This document shows positions 8,473-17,166 of a stretch of 64,000 bases of DNA, in pieces. The notes under the pieces were generated by a model, which was not told the DNA's origin, made no database searches, and worked only from the letters and a program-made list of their open reading frames with translations. The stretch is from Actinoallomurus iriomotensis (lineage in GTDB: Bacteria; Actinomycetota; Actinomycetes; Streptosporangiales; Streptosporangiaceae): the NCBI RefSeq assembly GCF_030269445.1, contig NZ_BSTJ01000006.1, forward strand, positions 377,204 to 441,203. The letters are read 5' to 3'. Within the stretch, counting starts at the first letter, position 1. Each line of letters opens with the position of its first letter. The translations under genes and the position numbers were made by a program.

Positions 8473-9535
8473 GCCAGCGCACCGGCGGGGTGCACAGGAT
8501 CGTCGCGAGCACCGCGCCGGTCACGGCGGTCACGGCGACGCCGGGCAGCGTGTGCAGGAACGGCGTGTCGTACCAGCCCATGTACTCCATCAGCTTCGTG
8601 GCGAAGCCGTGCAGTAGATAGGCGTACAGCGTGGTCGCGCCCAGGTTGGTGAACCAGGTCTGGCGCGCGGGCACCATCGTGAGGAACGCGAACACGAGGA
8701 TGCCCGCGCCCACCAGGAGGCCGAGGCGCATGCCTGAGCCGACGAGGTTGTTCACGTGCATGTCGGCGTTGCCGTCGCGCCAGTACATCCACTCGGTGGT
8801 CATGTGGCGGTCGGCGAAGAGGTACGTGAAGGCGAGCGCCAGGACGAGCGTGATCCCGCCCAGTACCCGGGCCACCGGGCGCTTGAGCATCTCGAAGTGC
8901 TCCGGCTTGAGCACCAGGCCCAGCACGTAGAACGGCACCAGGCCGAGCGTGCGGTGCATCTCGAGCTCGCCCGGCAGGGCGGTCATGGCCGACAGCAGCG
9001 AGATCAGCACGGCCGCCAGGACCGGCCAGCGGATCTGCTGCCAGACCGGCGTGGACAGGCGCCACAGGAACAGCGCCATCAGGAACCAGGTCAGGTAGTA
9101 CGGATCCAGGATGCTGATCTCGAACTTCGAGTGCCCGACCGCCCAGTGGTAGGTGGAGTAGGCCGTCTCGAACACGACGTACGGCACGCCGAGGTTCACG
9201 ATCAGCTTCTGCGCCTTGCGGCCGCTGAAGGTGAAGTTACGCGAGAAGTAGCCGGTGATCACGATGAAGACCGGCATGTGGAACGTGTAGACGAACATGT
9301 AGAGCGCGTGCGCGGCGCGTACGTCGCGCAGGTTCACGATCGAGTGACCGGCCACGACGAGCACGATGGCCATGAACTTGGCGTTGTCGAAGAACGGGTC
9401 GCGCCGCCGTCGCGCGGGACGCTGCTCGACGACCGCGTCCCGTGGTGCGGGGACCGTCGGGGCGGCGGAGGCGTCGGCCGGAATGCCGGTCGGTGAGGCC
9501 GGCGGTGCGGTGTGAGGTGTGCTCGGCGAAGTCAT
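8402..9535 (-). CDS. Acyltransferase 3 family membrane protein
   Basis: A 377-residue polytopic membrane protein of the acyltransferase-3 (OafA/NolL-like) family that likely O-acylates a sugar of the surface glycan. After a disordered Pro/Ser/Thr-rich 50-residue head and a basic RRRRDPFFDNAKF, about ten hydrophobic helices follow, including MAIVLVVAGHSIVNL and MFVYTFHMPVFIVITGYF. The histidine in AGHS and the HMPVFIVITGYF block are conserved positions in this family. I chose the ATG at 9535; an upstream frame to 9598 is arginine-rich and unlikely. A perfect GC hairpin lies between it and the upstream LCP gene. Its 3' end overlaps the convergent double-GT gene. Confidence 0.9.
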   Translation of the reverse strand: MTSPSTPHTAPPASPTGIPADASAAPTVPAPRDAVVEQRPARRRRDPFFDNAKFMAIVLVVAGHSIVNLRDVRAAHALYMFVYTFHMPVFIVITGYFSRNFTFSGRKAQKLIVNLGVPYVVFETAYSTYHWAVGHSKFEISILDPYYLTWFLMALFLWRLSTPVWQQIRWPVLAAVLISLLSAMTALPGELEMHRTLGLVPFYVLGLVLKPEHFEMLKRPVARVLGGITLVLALAFTYLFADRHMTTEWMYWRDGNADMHVNNLVGSGMRLGLLVGAGILVFAFLTMVPARQTWFTNLGATTLYAYLLHGFATKLMEYMGWYDTPFLHTLPGVAVTAVTGAVLATILCTPPVRWLMHWALEPDMSWAFVPLRRPKSV

Positions 9536-9562
9536 CGATTCCGTTGAGGGACGACGGTGAGG

Positions 9563-9588
9563 GCGGCCCCGGGCACGCCCGGGGCCGC
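9563..9588 (-). terminator. GC-rich hairpin between the LCP and acyltransferase genes
   Basis: GCGGCCCCGGG pairs perfectly with CCCGGGGCCGC around the loop CACG (11-bp stem). There is no U tract, as is common for actinomycete terminators. It could end the LCP transcript or act as an attenuator in the acyltransferase leader. Confidence 0.55.
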
Positions 9589-9650
9589 GAACGACCATAC
9601 CTATCCGGGCCGCTGATCGGACGCCGGGTCGAAAAACTCTCCAAAAGCTC

Positions 9651-11057
9651 TCAGGTCTTGCAGGGGTCGTCGGAGGCGGTCACGGCGTCCGATGACTTGG
9701 GGATGGTGGTGGACTGGGCGCCCTTGAGACCGTTCCAGTCCGGGCCGAGGACCAGGTCGACGACGCCGGCCGCGACCGACTGGTCCGGCACCGGCGTGCT
9801 CGCCGGGGCGACCTGGCCGAGCGCGGTGGCCTGCTGGTCGGCGCCGCTGCCGTAGCGCAGCTCGGTTTTGCTCGGCCTCGTCGTCGCGGTGCCGATGCCG
9901 GCGACGGAGTAGCCGCGCGCGGTCAGCTGGTCGCCGACCCGCTGGGCCAGACCGGCGGTGCCGGTGCCGTTCAGCACGCGCACCTTGATCTGCGCCGGCG
10001 GCACGCTCACCTTCTGGGCCTTCGCCGGTGTCTGGATCTTGTTGTCGTTGCGGATCGCGGCGAACAGGTTGTTGGCGTCCGGCTGCCGCCAGGCGATCCG
10101 GTTGGGGTCCGGCGCGTAGGCCCCCCACGGCACGGTGACGAACTGGACCTTGCCCGCTGACATGCCCTGGAGGCTGCCCGCCACCTTCTTCATCTGGTCG
10201 ACGGTGAAGTCCTTGTCCGTGGTGACCGACTTGGTGGCGGCGTCGAGGAAGCCGTAGAGCTTGCCCGGGCTGGTCAGCGTGCCGTTGCTGGTGGCCTTCT
10301 TCACGACCGCGCCGAGGAACTTCTGCTGCCGCTTGATCCGGTCGGTGTCGGAGCCGTCGCCGAGGCCGTGCCGGTTGCGCACGTACGCGAGGGCCGTGTC
10401 GCCCTTGACGATGTGCCGGCCGGCGGACAGGTGCAGCTTGCTGTCTCTGTCGTCCACGCGCTGGGGCAGGCAGATCTCGACGCCGCCGAGGGCGTCCACC
10501 ACCCGCTTGAAGCCGGAGAAGTCCACCTTGACGAAGTGGTCGACGCGGATCCCGGTCAGCGTCTCGATGGTGTGCATGGTGCAGCCCGCGCCGCCGTTGT
10601 TGAACGACGAGTTGATCATGTTCAGGCCGCCCGGAATGGTCCGCCCGCTCGGGGTCTTGCACGAGGGGAGGTTCACCATCGAGTCGCGCGGGAAGCTGAT
10701 GCCGACGGCCTTCTGACCGCCGGGGGAGAAGTGCAGCAGGATGATCGTGTCCGAACGCTCGCCCTCCGCCTTGCCGTACTTGGCGTTGGCGCCGTTGCGC
10801 TGGTCCGAGCCGATCAGCAGGACGTTGAGAGCCTGGTTGAGCTTGGGCGGCCGGTGCGTGCCGAGCTCGGCCGTGACGTCCTCTTGCGTGATGTTGCCCT
10901 GCAGCTTGCGGTACGTCCCGTACGCGACGAGGCTCGTCCCGACCAGCACCACGGCGAGCCCGATCGACACCCAGCCGAGCACGCGCCAGAGGACGCCTCG
11001 CTTCGGCGCGTCGCCGAGCGGGTCGTCGTACTCGGGGTACTCGTAGTCGCTGAACAT
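9651..11057 (-). CDS. LytR-CpsA-Psr family protein with LytR_C domain
   Basis: LCP enzymes transfer lipid-linked glycopolymers to peptidoglycan on the outer face of the membrane. The 468 residues show an acidic cytoplasmic head, one membrane segment at about 26-48 (VLGWVSIGLAVVLVGTSLVA), then the LCP domain with LLIGSDQR, ERSDTIILLHFSP and the arginine motif SFPRDSMVNLPSC. Later family motifs include HFVKVDFSGF and YVRNRHGLGDGSDTDRI+KRQQ. The C-terminal LytR_C domain begins at IKVRVLNGTGTAGLAQRV. It lies six bases downstream of the TIGR03089 gene on the same strand. In this setting it is the likely ligase for the polymer built by the neighbouring GTs. Confidence 0.95.
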   Translation of the reverse strand: MFSDYEYPEYDDPLGDAPKRGVLWRVLGWVSIGLAVVLVGTSLVAYGTYRKLQGNITQEDVTAELGTHRPPKLNQALNVLLIGSDQRNGANAKYGKAEGERSDTIILLHFSPGGQKAVGISFPRDSMVNLPSCKTPSGRTIPGGLNMINSSFNNGGAGCTMHTIETLTGIRVDHFVKVDFSGFKRVVDALGGVEICLPQRVDDRDSKLHLSAGRHIVKGDTALAYVRNRHGLGDGSDTDRIKRQQKFLGAVVKKATSNGTLTSPGKLYGFLDAATKSVTTDKDFTVDQMKKVAGSLQGMSAGKVQFVTVPWGAYAPDPNRIAWRQPDANNLFAAIRNDNKIQTPAKAQKVSVPPAQIKVRVLNGTGTAGLAQRVGDQLTARGYSVAGIGTATTRPSKTELRYGSGADQQATALGQVAPASTPVPDQSVAAGVVDLVLGPDWNGLKGAQSTTIPKSSDAVTASDDPCKT

Positions 11058-11063
11058 TCGGCC

Positions 11064-11810
11064 CTAGAGGCTAGGCGAGGTGACCAACGCAGTGGCCCTT
11101 TCCAGGGATATACGTCGATCTAGTCCGCTTTGTTCGAGGTTTTGGCAGATTATTACTGATCCCTGCGAGGCCAACGGTCCGATCAGTCCGGAAAGCAGCC
11201 CTTCCGGTGTGGCGTAGGACACAGTCGTGAGCGTGCGAGTGCCGGGCGGCAGCCCCAGCGCCTCGCCCGCGGCGACGAGCCGCGCCCCGCTCATGACCTC
11301 CCCGCCGATCTCCACCGCCGGGGCGTCCGCGTCCGTCACGCCGGTGAAGTGATCACCGTACGAGCGCACCTCGACCGCGTAGTCGGTGACCCCGGGCGGG
11401 CACTCGGCCAGCGGCGCGCCGAGCGCGTGCAGCGACAGGCCGACCACCTCGGCGTGTCCACTGCCGGTGGCCGCGAGCGCGGCCTCCAGCCGGCCGGGGC
11501 CGGCGGCCACGATGTCGGCGTCGGCGGGGATCTCGCCCTCGTCCACCGGAATCGCGGTCAGCCCCGCCGACCAGCAGGCGAACAGCCACGCGGCGGTCTG
11601 CCAGTGCACCGGCAGGGCGAGCGCGACCCGGGCGCCCGGGTCGGCGGCGAGCCCGTCGAGCAGCAGGTTCGCCGTCTTGGCCACCCAGTTGTCGAAGGTC
11701 TTCACCGACAGTTCGACGCGTTCGCCGGTGGCGTCGTCGTAGAAGGTGACGAGCGGGCGGGACGGCTCGGCCGCCAGCGCCCCCCGCAGCAGGTCGACGG
11801 GATGAGACAT
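11064..11810 (-). CDS. TIGR03089 family protein (truncated AMP-ligase-like)
   Basis: A 248-residue protein that resembles the N-terminal part of AMP-dependent acyl-CoA ligases (LLLDGLAADPGARVALALPVHWQTAAWLFACWSAGLTAIPVD) but lacks the C-terminal adenylation motifs. This matches the actinobacterial family TIGR03089, whose biochemical function is unknown and which usually neighbours LCP genes. Here it precedes the LCP gene by six bases, so they are almost certainly cotranscribed. It should be cytoplasmic. The start ATG at 11810 is the first in frame. It diverges from the large membrane protein at 12024 across about 213 bases. Confidence 0.9.
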   Translation of the reverse strand: MSHPVDLLRGALAAEPSRPLVTFYDDATGERVELSVKTFDNWVAKTANLLLDGLAADPGARVALALPVHWQTAAWLFACWSAGLTAIPVDEGEIPADADIVAAGPGRLEAALAATGSGHAEVVGLSLHALGAPLAECPPGVTDYAVEVRSYGDHFTGVTDADAPAVEIGGEVMSGARLVAAGEALGLPPGTRTLTTVSYATPEGLLSGLIGPLASQGSVIICQNLEQSGLDRRISLERATALVTSPSL

Positions 11811-12023
11811 GAGAGTGAAGACTAGGGGTGTTTCACGGGTTCCGCGTGTAGCCGGGGTGTCTCATGGGTTCTCGTGCGCGCCGGGTTCGCGTCGGAGAGA
11901 CCCCTCCGTTGCGATCCGTGTTCTAGCCTGACTGCTTGTGCTGGTCGATGAGCTGGTCCGGGACCGTACGGACGCGCCGACATCAGGGCGATTCCCACTT
12001 CGAAGCGGAGGTGACGGGTCGCC

Positions 12024-14087
12024 GTGTCGGTAGTCGCTCCCGAACCGACGGATGAGCGGGACAGGAGAGACCCGGGCGAGGCCCGCGCGGGCGTCTTCCT
12101 GGCCCGGCTGACCGTCGCCCCGGCGCTGCTGCTGGTCTGCTGGCTGGCGGTCGCGCTGCCGCTGCTCATGGCCGGGGTGTTCACGCCGCTGCCCGCCATC
12201 GCGTCGTTCGTGCCGGTCGCCGCGCTCGTGCTGACCTTCGGCCTGCGGGCGGTACGCCCGTCCGGGGCGCGCTGGGGCTCGTGGTGGACGGTCGGCGGCC
12301 TGCTCGCCGTCACCGTGGCGTTCTGCGTGATGCAGCTCCTGACCTTCTCCGAGCAGATCGTGGTGCGCCGCGACCCCGCGTCGTACTTCAACTTCGCCAC
12401 CTGGCTCGCCGGCCACGGGTCGCTGCCGATCCACCCGGCCCTGGGCCCGTTCGGCGGCGCGGATCCCGCGCTGTCGTTCGGCAGCCCCGCGTTCTACCAG
12501 CGCGGCGGCGTGCTGTGGCCGCAGTTCATGGCCGGTACGCCGATGATCCTCGCACCGGTCGGGCGCCTCGCGGGCCCGTACGCCATGCTCGCCGCGATGC
12601 CGGTGATCGGGGCGCTGGCCGTCCTGTCGTTCGGCGGCCTGACCGCGCGCCTCGTCGGGCCCCGGTGGGCGCCGGCCGGCGCGCTGCTGCTGGCGCTGGT
12701 CTGGCCGATGATGATGATCTCGCGGTCGATCTACAGCGAGACGGCCGCGCTCGTGCTGGTGTGCGGCGGCCTGGCCCTCGCCATCGACGCCGTACGGGCG
12801 AACCGCCGCCTGACCGCGCTGCTCGGCGGGCTCGCGCTCGGGCTCACCATCCTGGTGCGCATCGACGGGCTGCGCGACGTGCTGCCCGTCGTGGCGTACG
12901 CCGGGCTGCTGGTGGCGCTGCGCCGGCGCACGGGGCCGGCGCTCTTCGCCGGGCTGGTCGTCGGCGTCGGCGCCGGGGTGCTCGAGGGCTACACCCTCTC
13001 GCAGCCGTACCTGCACTACGTCCGCGCCTCACTGGTCCCGCTGCTGTACATCGGCGGGGCCGTGCTCGTGGCCACGGCGGTGGCGGTCGTCGTCGTGCGG
13101 CGGTGGGGCCTGCCCCGCCTGGACCGGTTCCGGCTGCCGGACCTTGCGCTGGCGGCGGTGTTCGCGGTGATGGCGTTCTTCGCTGCCCGGCCGAGCCTGC
13201 AGACGGTCCGGCGCGTGCCGCACAACCCCGACGACGAGGCCAACGCCTCCTTCATCGCGGCGCTGCAGAAGTCGCTGCGGCTGCCCGCCGACCCGTACCG
13301 GCAGTACTCCGAGCTGAGCCTGCACTGGGTGACCTGGTACATCGGCGTGCCGGCGGTGCTGCTCGCCACGATCGGCGCCGGCCTGCTCCTGCGCAAGCTG
13401 CTGCTCCGCCGCCGTACCGACTGGCTCCTGCCGTACGCGGTGATCGCGTGGACGACGGTGACCACGCTGTGGCGGCCGGGAATCACCCCGGACCATCCCT
13501 GGGCGAGCCGGCGGCTGATCGTCGTGGTGCTGCCCGGCCTGCTGCTGTTCGCGCTGTGGATGATGGCCTGGGCGGTGCGGAGCGTGCGGCGGCTGGGGTA
13601 CGGGCCGCAGATCGCGGGCGGCACGGCGGTCGTCGGCGTGCTGCTGGTCCTAGTGCCCACCGTGCTGACCTCCACCGGAATGATGTTCACCCCGACGGAG
13701 CAGGGCGAGGTGGCGCAGGCACGGTCGATGTGCCGCAGTATCGGCCCGCGCGCCACCGTGCTGATCATCGAGCGGGTCACCGCCGACCGCTTCACCCAGC
13801 TCGTCCGCGGCACGTGCGGTGTGCCGTCCGGCCGGATCCGGGTACGGCCGGGCTCCAACACCGCGGCGTCGGAGGACGTCGAGCGGATCAGTGAGAAGGT
13901 CGTCGCCGCGGGTCGCCGCCCGGTGCTCCTGGGCGCGAACTCCGTGGACGTGGCGCCGTACGGCACCGCGCGGCGCGTCTATCACGTCAGCACCCGCCGC
14001 GACTCCAGCAGCCTCGTCGCCGCTCCGCACGGCACGTGGTCACTGGCGATCAACGTCTGGATGGCCGTTCCCGTGTACGCAGGGTGA
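12024..14087 (+). CDS. Polytopic membrane protein, probable GT-C type glycosyltransferase
   Basis: A 687-residue protein with roughly 11-13 membrane helices, starting with APALLLVCWLAVALPLLMAGV. The loop VVRRDPASYFNFATWLAGHG places an acidic residue after the first long helix pair, as in GT-C (ArnT/PMT-like) enzymes that use polyprenyl-phosphate sugars. A soluble C-terminal portion of about 130 residues follows the last helix (MFTPTEQGEVAQARSMCRSI). The GTG start has GGAGGTGA ten bases upstream. The following GT2 gene resembles polyprenyl-phosphate sugar synthases, so the pair could work as donor maker and user. Glycosyltransferase activity is inferred from topology, not from a proven motif. 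Confidence 0.72.
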   Translation: MSVVAPEPTDERDRRDPGEARAGVFLARLTVAPALLLVCWLAVALPLLMAGVFTPLPAIASFVPVAALVLTFGLRAVRPSGARWGSWWTVGGLLAVTVAFCVMQLLTFSEQIVVRRDPASYFNFATWLAGHGSLPIHPALGPFGGADPALSFGSPAFYQRGGVLWPQFMAGTPMILAPVGRLAGPYAMLAAMPVIGALAVLSFGGLTARLVGPRWAPAGALLLALVWPMMMISRSIYSETAALVLVCGGLALAIDAVRANRRLTALLGGLALGLTILVRIDGLRDVLPVVAYAGLLVALRRRTGPALFAGLVVGVGAGVLEGYTLSQPYLHYVRASLVPLLYIGGAVLVATAVAVVVVRRWGLPRLDRFRLPDLALAAVFAVMAFFAARPSLQTVRRVPHNPDDEANASFIAALQKSLRLPADPYRQYSELSLHWVTWYIGVPAVLLATIGAGLLLRKLLLRRRTDWLLPYAVIAWTTVTTLWRPGITPDHPWASRRLIVVVLPGLLLFALWMMAWAVRSVRRLGYGPQIAGGTAVVGVLLVLVPTVLTSTGMMFTPTEQGEVAQARSMCRSIGPRATVLIIERVTADRFTQLVRGTCGVPSGRIRVRPGSNTAASEDVERISEKVVAAGRRPVLLGANSVDVAPYGTARRVYHVSTRRDSSSLVAAPHGTWSLAINVWMAVPVYAG

Positions 14088-14090
14088 ACA

Positions 14091-14144
14091 GTGCGTACCC
14101 TTGGCTCGTGGCCCAGCCAGTCCGAGTATCCTCGCCATGCGTGA
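14091..14144 (+). CDS. Possible 17-aa bridging micro-ORF before the GT2 gene
   Basis: A GTG at 14091, three bases after the upstream stop and preceded by AGGGTGA, opens a 17-codon frame whose TGA (14142-14144) overlaps the GTG start of the GT2 gene as GTGA. It could couple translation of the two genes. Open frames of this length are common by chance in such GC-rich DNA, so the call is weak. Confidence 0.2.
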   Translation: MRTLGSWPSQSEYPRHA

Positions 14145-15037
14145 CTGACACGCCCCACGTGACGATCGTCCTGCCGTGCTACAACGAGCAGGACCACGTC
14201 ATCGACGAGGTCGAGCGCATCTGTAAGGCGATGGATGCCAGTGGCCACACCTATGAGCTTCTCGCCGTCGACGACTGCTCGACCGACGGCACGCTGGCGC
14301 GGCTCGAGGAGGCGGCGCCGAACTTCCCCTCCATGCAGGTGGTCCCGTTCCACCGCAACGGCGGTTCCGGCACCGTGCGCCGCATCGGTTCCCAGCAGGC
14401 CAAGGGCGACATCGTCGTCTGGACCGACGCGGACATGAGCTACCCCAACGAACGCATCCCCGACCTGGTCGACATCCTCGACGAGGACCCGACCGTCGAC
14501 CAGGTCGTGGGCGCGCGGACCAGCGAGGAGGGCTCGCACAAGCTCCTGCGGGTGCCCGCCAAGTGGTTCATCCGCAAGACGGCCGAGCGGCTGGCGGGGC
14601 AGAAGATCCCCGACCTCAACTCCGGCCTGCGCGCCTTCCGCCGTGACGTCGCCGAGCCGTACCTCAAGCTGCTGCCGCCCGGGTTCTCCTGCGTCACCAC
14701 GATCACGCTGGCGTTCATGTCGAACCAGCACGACGTCCGGTACGTCCCGATCGACTACGCCAAGCGGGCCGGAAAGTCGAAGTTCCACTTCGTGCACGAC
14801 GCCTACCGCTACATCCTGCAGGTGCTGCGGATGGTGATGTACTTCAACCCGCTCAAGGTGCTGATGCCGCCCGCGCTGTGGCTGCTCGGCCTGGGCATCG
14901 CCAAGGGCGTCTTCGACCTGATCGTGCACCCGGTGCGGTTCGCGAACAACACCGTCATGATCTTCGTGACCGGCATGATCATCGCCTCGCTCGCGCTGCT
15001 CGCCGACCTCATCGTGCGGTCGCGGGGAGACACGTGA
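14141..15037 (+). CDS. GT2 family polyprenyl-phosphate glycosyltransferase
   Basis: A 298-residue GT2 enzyme resembling dolichol-phosphate mannose/glucose synthases. The GT-A core has VTIVLPCYNEQDHV, VDDCSTDGT, and the metal-binding WTDADMSYP (DxD-type). The segment GVFDLIVHP lies within two C-terminal membrane helices (LMPPALWLLGLGIAKGVF; NTVMIFVTGMIIASLALLADL), which anchor it to the inner leaflet. It would load a sugar on polyprenyl phosphate for a GT-C enzyme, plausibly the upstream gene product. Start is the GTG at 14141, just before family sequence; a GTG at 14108 is a longer alternative. The stop overlaps the next start as GTGA. Confidence 0.9.
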   Translation: MTDTPHVTIVLPCYNEQDHVIDEVERICKAMDASGHTYELLAVDDCSTDGTLARLEEAAPNFPSMQVVPFHRNGGSGTVRRIGSQQAKGDIVVWTDADMSYPNERIPDLVDILDEDPTVDQVVGARTSEEGSHKLLRVPAKWFIRKTAERLAGQKIPDLNSGLRAFRRDVAEPYLKLLPPGFSCVTTITLAFMSNQHDVRYVPIDYAKRAGKSKFHFVHDAYRYILQVLRMVMYFNPLKVLMPPALWLLGLGIAKGVFDLIVHPVRFANNTVMIFVTGMIIASLALLADLIVRSRGDT

Positions 15038-16122
15038 AGATAGCGATCGTGGGTCCCGCCTTCCCGTACAAGGGAGGCGGCGCACACCACACGACCGAAC
15101 TCGCCCACCGGCTCGCCGCGGCCGGGCACGACGTGACGATCGAGTCGTGGAAGGCCCAGTATCCGGGCTTCCTCTACCCGGGCGAGCAGACGATCTCCAC
15201 GCCGGAGGGCGTGCCGTTCCCGGGCACCCGCCGCACGCTGGCCTGGTACCGCCCGGACGGCTGGATCCGCACGGGGCGGCGGCTGCGCTCCTTCGACCTC
15301 GTCGTGCTGGTGGTGCTCTCGCCGGTCCAGGTGCCGGCCTACCTCGGCATGGCGCGTGGCCTCGGCCGCGGTGGCCCCCGCCTGATCGCCCTCTGCCACA
15401 ACGTCCTGCCGCACGAGCGCAAGCCCTACGACGTCCCGCTGATGCGGCGGCTGCTGCGTCGCGTGGACGGCGCCCTGGTGCACTCCGCGCAGCAGGCGCA
15501 GCTCGCCCGCGACCTCGCGCCCGGCACCCCTGTGGTCACCGCCGGACTGCCCGCCCACCTGCCGACGCCCGCCGGCGGCACGCCGGTCGTGGTCGCCGAC
15601 GCCGAGCCGGCCGACCACCTGCTGTTCTTCGGCATGGTCCGGCCGTACAAGGGGCTGGACGTGCTGCTGAGAGCCCTCGCGCGCCTCGACGGCGTCTCGC
15701 TGACCGTGGCCGGGGAGTTCTGGGGCGGTGTGGACGAGACGCGCGCGCTGATCTCCTCGCTCGGCCTGGACGACCGGGTCGAGCTGCGGCCGGGGTACGT
15801 CCCGGCGGACGACGTGCCGGGCCTGTTCGCCCGCGCCGACGCGCTCGTGCTGCCCTACCGCACGGCGACGGCTTCGCAGAACGTCTTCATGGCGTACGAG
15901 CACGGCGTCCCGGTGATCGCCACCCGCGCCGGCACCCTCGCCGATCATGTACGCGACGGCATCGACGGACTGCTGTGCGACCCGGACGACGTCGACTCCC
16001 TGACCGACGCGCTGAAACGCTTCTACGCCCCGGGCGAGCCGGCCCGGCTGCGCGCGGGCGTGAAACCGGTCGACGCGGAACCGCACTGGGTCGCCTATCT
16101 GGAGCAGCTGCTCAGTCACTGA
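15034..16122 (+). CDS. GT4-type glycosyltransferase
   Basis: A 362-residue GT-B enzyme. The N-terminal KIAIVGPAFPYKGGGAHHTTELAHRL is the glycine-rich acceptor-domain loop of GT4 proteins. The donor domain shows LLFFGMVRPYKGLDVLLRAL, LRPGYVPADDVPGLFARADALVLPYRTATASQ and YEHGVPVIATRAGTLADHV. It starts at the GTG overlapping the preceding GT2 stop (GTGA), so the two are translationally coupled, and it ends the GT-C/GT2/GT4 operon. A strong bidirectional hairpin follows 35 bases downstream. Sugar specificity unknown. Confidence 0.9.
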   Translation: MKIAIVGPAFPYKGGGAHHTTELAHRLAAAGHDVTIESWKAQYPGFLYPGEQTISTPEGVPFPGTRRTLAWYRPDGWIRTGRRLRSFDLVVLVVLSPVQVPAYLGMARGLGRGGPRLIALCHNVLPHERKPYDVPLMRRLLRRVDGALVHSAQQAQLARDLAPGTPVVTAGLPAHLPTPAGGTPVVVADAEPADHLLFFGMVRPYKGLDVLLRALARLDGVSLTVAGEFWGGVDETRALISSLGLDDRVELRPGYVPADDVPGLFARADALVLPYRTATASQNVFMAYEHGVPVIATRAGTLADHVRDGIDGLLCDPDDVDSLTDALKRFYAPGEPARLRAGVKPVDAEPHWVAYLEQLLSH

Positions 16123-16156
16123 TTTTCGCCCGGCGGCGACGCGCCGGTCTCGCTGG

Positions 16157-16199
16157 AAAACCGGAACTCCCCCTCGCATGAGGAGGGGGAGTCGGTTTT
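16157..16199. terminator. Bidirectional rho-independent terminator
   Basis: ACTCCCCCTC (16166-16175) pairs with GAGGGGGAGT (16183-16192) around the loop GCATGAG. The stem continues outside as AAAACCG/CGGTTTT, with a GA bulge on the left arm, giving an A tract on one side and a T tract on the other. It lies between convergent genes, the glycan operon and the TetR gene, and should serve both. Confidence 0.85.
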
Positions 16200-16407
16200 C
16201 AGCGCCTAGAATTCGTGGCCGTATTCTCCGCCGCGACCCCGTTCCCGGCGTCGGTCGGCCGGACTGTTTATCCACAGGGAGGACTCGGCGGAATTCGTCG
16301 TCGCCGGAGTGCGTGAACGGGGGCCTGCAGGCGCCCACTGCATGACATAGCGTTCCCGTGCACCAATCACCGATAACCGGTTTATGGTGCGCTTTGTCCA
16401 GCTTTTG

Positions 16408-17043
16408 CTAGTCCGTGGTCTCGTCGTGCGGGGTCAGCGCGCGCAGGTGGGCTTCGAGCAGGGCGACGTGGTCCTCGGGCCGTGCCGGGCCCGGCCGGAG
16501 AACGGTCGTCAGGCTCAGGCCGTCGATGAGGGCGGCGAGACGTTCGGTCTCCAGTGTCAGGTCGAGGTCCCGCCGGAGCGTGCCGGTCTCGTGGAGCCGG
16601 TCCAGGAGCAGGCGTACGAAGACGCGCTCGTCGGCGGACGCCTCCTGGGCCGGTGCCTGGAACGACGTGTCGGTCCGGCTCGCGACCATGAAGTCGAGGA
16701 AGACCGCCACCTCGCTGCGGCGGCGGGTGTCCAGCGGAAGCAGTTCGGCCAGCAGATCCGTCGCGGCGCGGAGCCGCTCGGCGGGGGACAGGCGCCGGAA
16801 GTCGCCGAGCTCGTCGAGGCGGGTCCGCAGGCGGGTGCCGAGCCGGTCGAGCATCGAGCGCATCGCGAACGTCATCAGGTCGTGGTGACTCGCGAAGTAG
16901 TGACGTACGGAACCGATGCTGAGCCCCGCCTCCTCGGCGACGGTGCGCAGCGAGGCGCTGTGCAACCCGTCGCGCTCCGTCACCCGGAACAGCGCGTCGA
17001 TGACGTCCGTACGGCGGGCGACGGGATCCACGTACCGGGGCAT
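16408..17043 (-). CDS. TetR family transcriptional regulator
   Basis: A 211-residue one-domain repressor type. The N-terminal HTH is SLRTVAEEAGLSIGSVRHYFASHHDLM with the standard YFxSxxxL end. The C-terminal helical ligand domain shows no recognisable specificity signature. It diverges from the VC0807-family gene across 123 bases that contain an inverted repeat (TAGCA/TGCTA at 17108-17123), so it probably represses itself and the membrane protein/agmatine deiminase pair. The 3' end faces the glycan operon terminator. Confidence 0.88.
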   Translation of the reverse strand: MPRYVDPVARRTDVIDALFRVTERDGLHSASLRTVAEEAGLSIGSVRHYFASHHDLMTFAMRSMLDRLGTRLRTRLDELGDFRRLSPAERLRAATDLLAELLPLDTRRRSEVAVFLDFMVASRTDTSFQAPAQEASADERVFVRLLLDRLHETGTLRRDLDLTLETERLAALIDGLSLTTVLRPGPARPEDHVALLEAHLRALTPHDETTD

Positions 17044-17107
17044 GCGACGAATCTAGCCGTCCTCTCGGTGCCCTGGACAATGCGGCGCCATCGACTACGC
17101 CTTGTAG

Positions 17108-17123
17108 TAGCACGGTCATGCTA
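17108..17123. promoter_or_regulatory. Inverted repeat, candidate TetR operator
   Basis: TAGCA-CGGTCA-TGCTA lies in the divergent promoter region between the TetR gene and the VC0807-family gene. A nearby CTAC-GCCTT-GTAG dyad overlaps its left side. Short arms make this tentative. Confidence 0.4.
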
Positions 17124-17166
17124 CATTGGCTCTCGTTCGTTCTTCTCACCCCTTGCAGGAGGTCTC

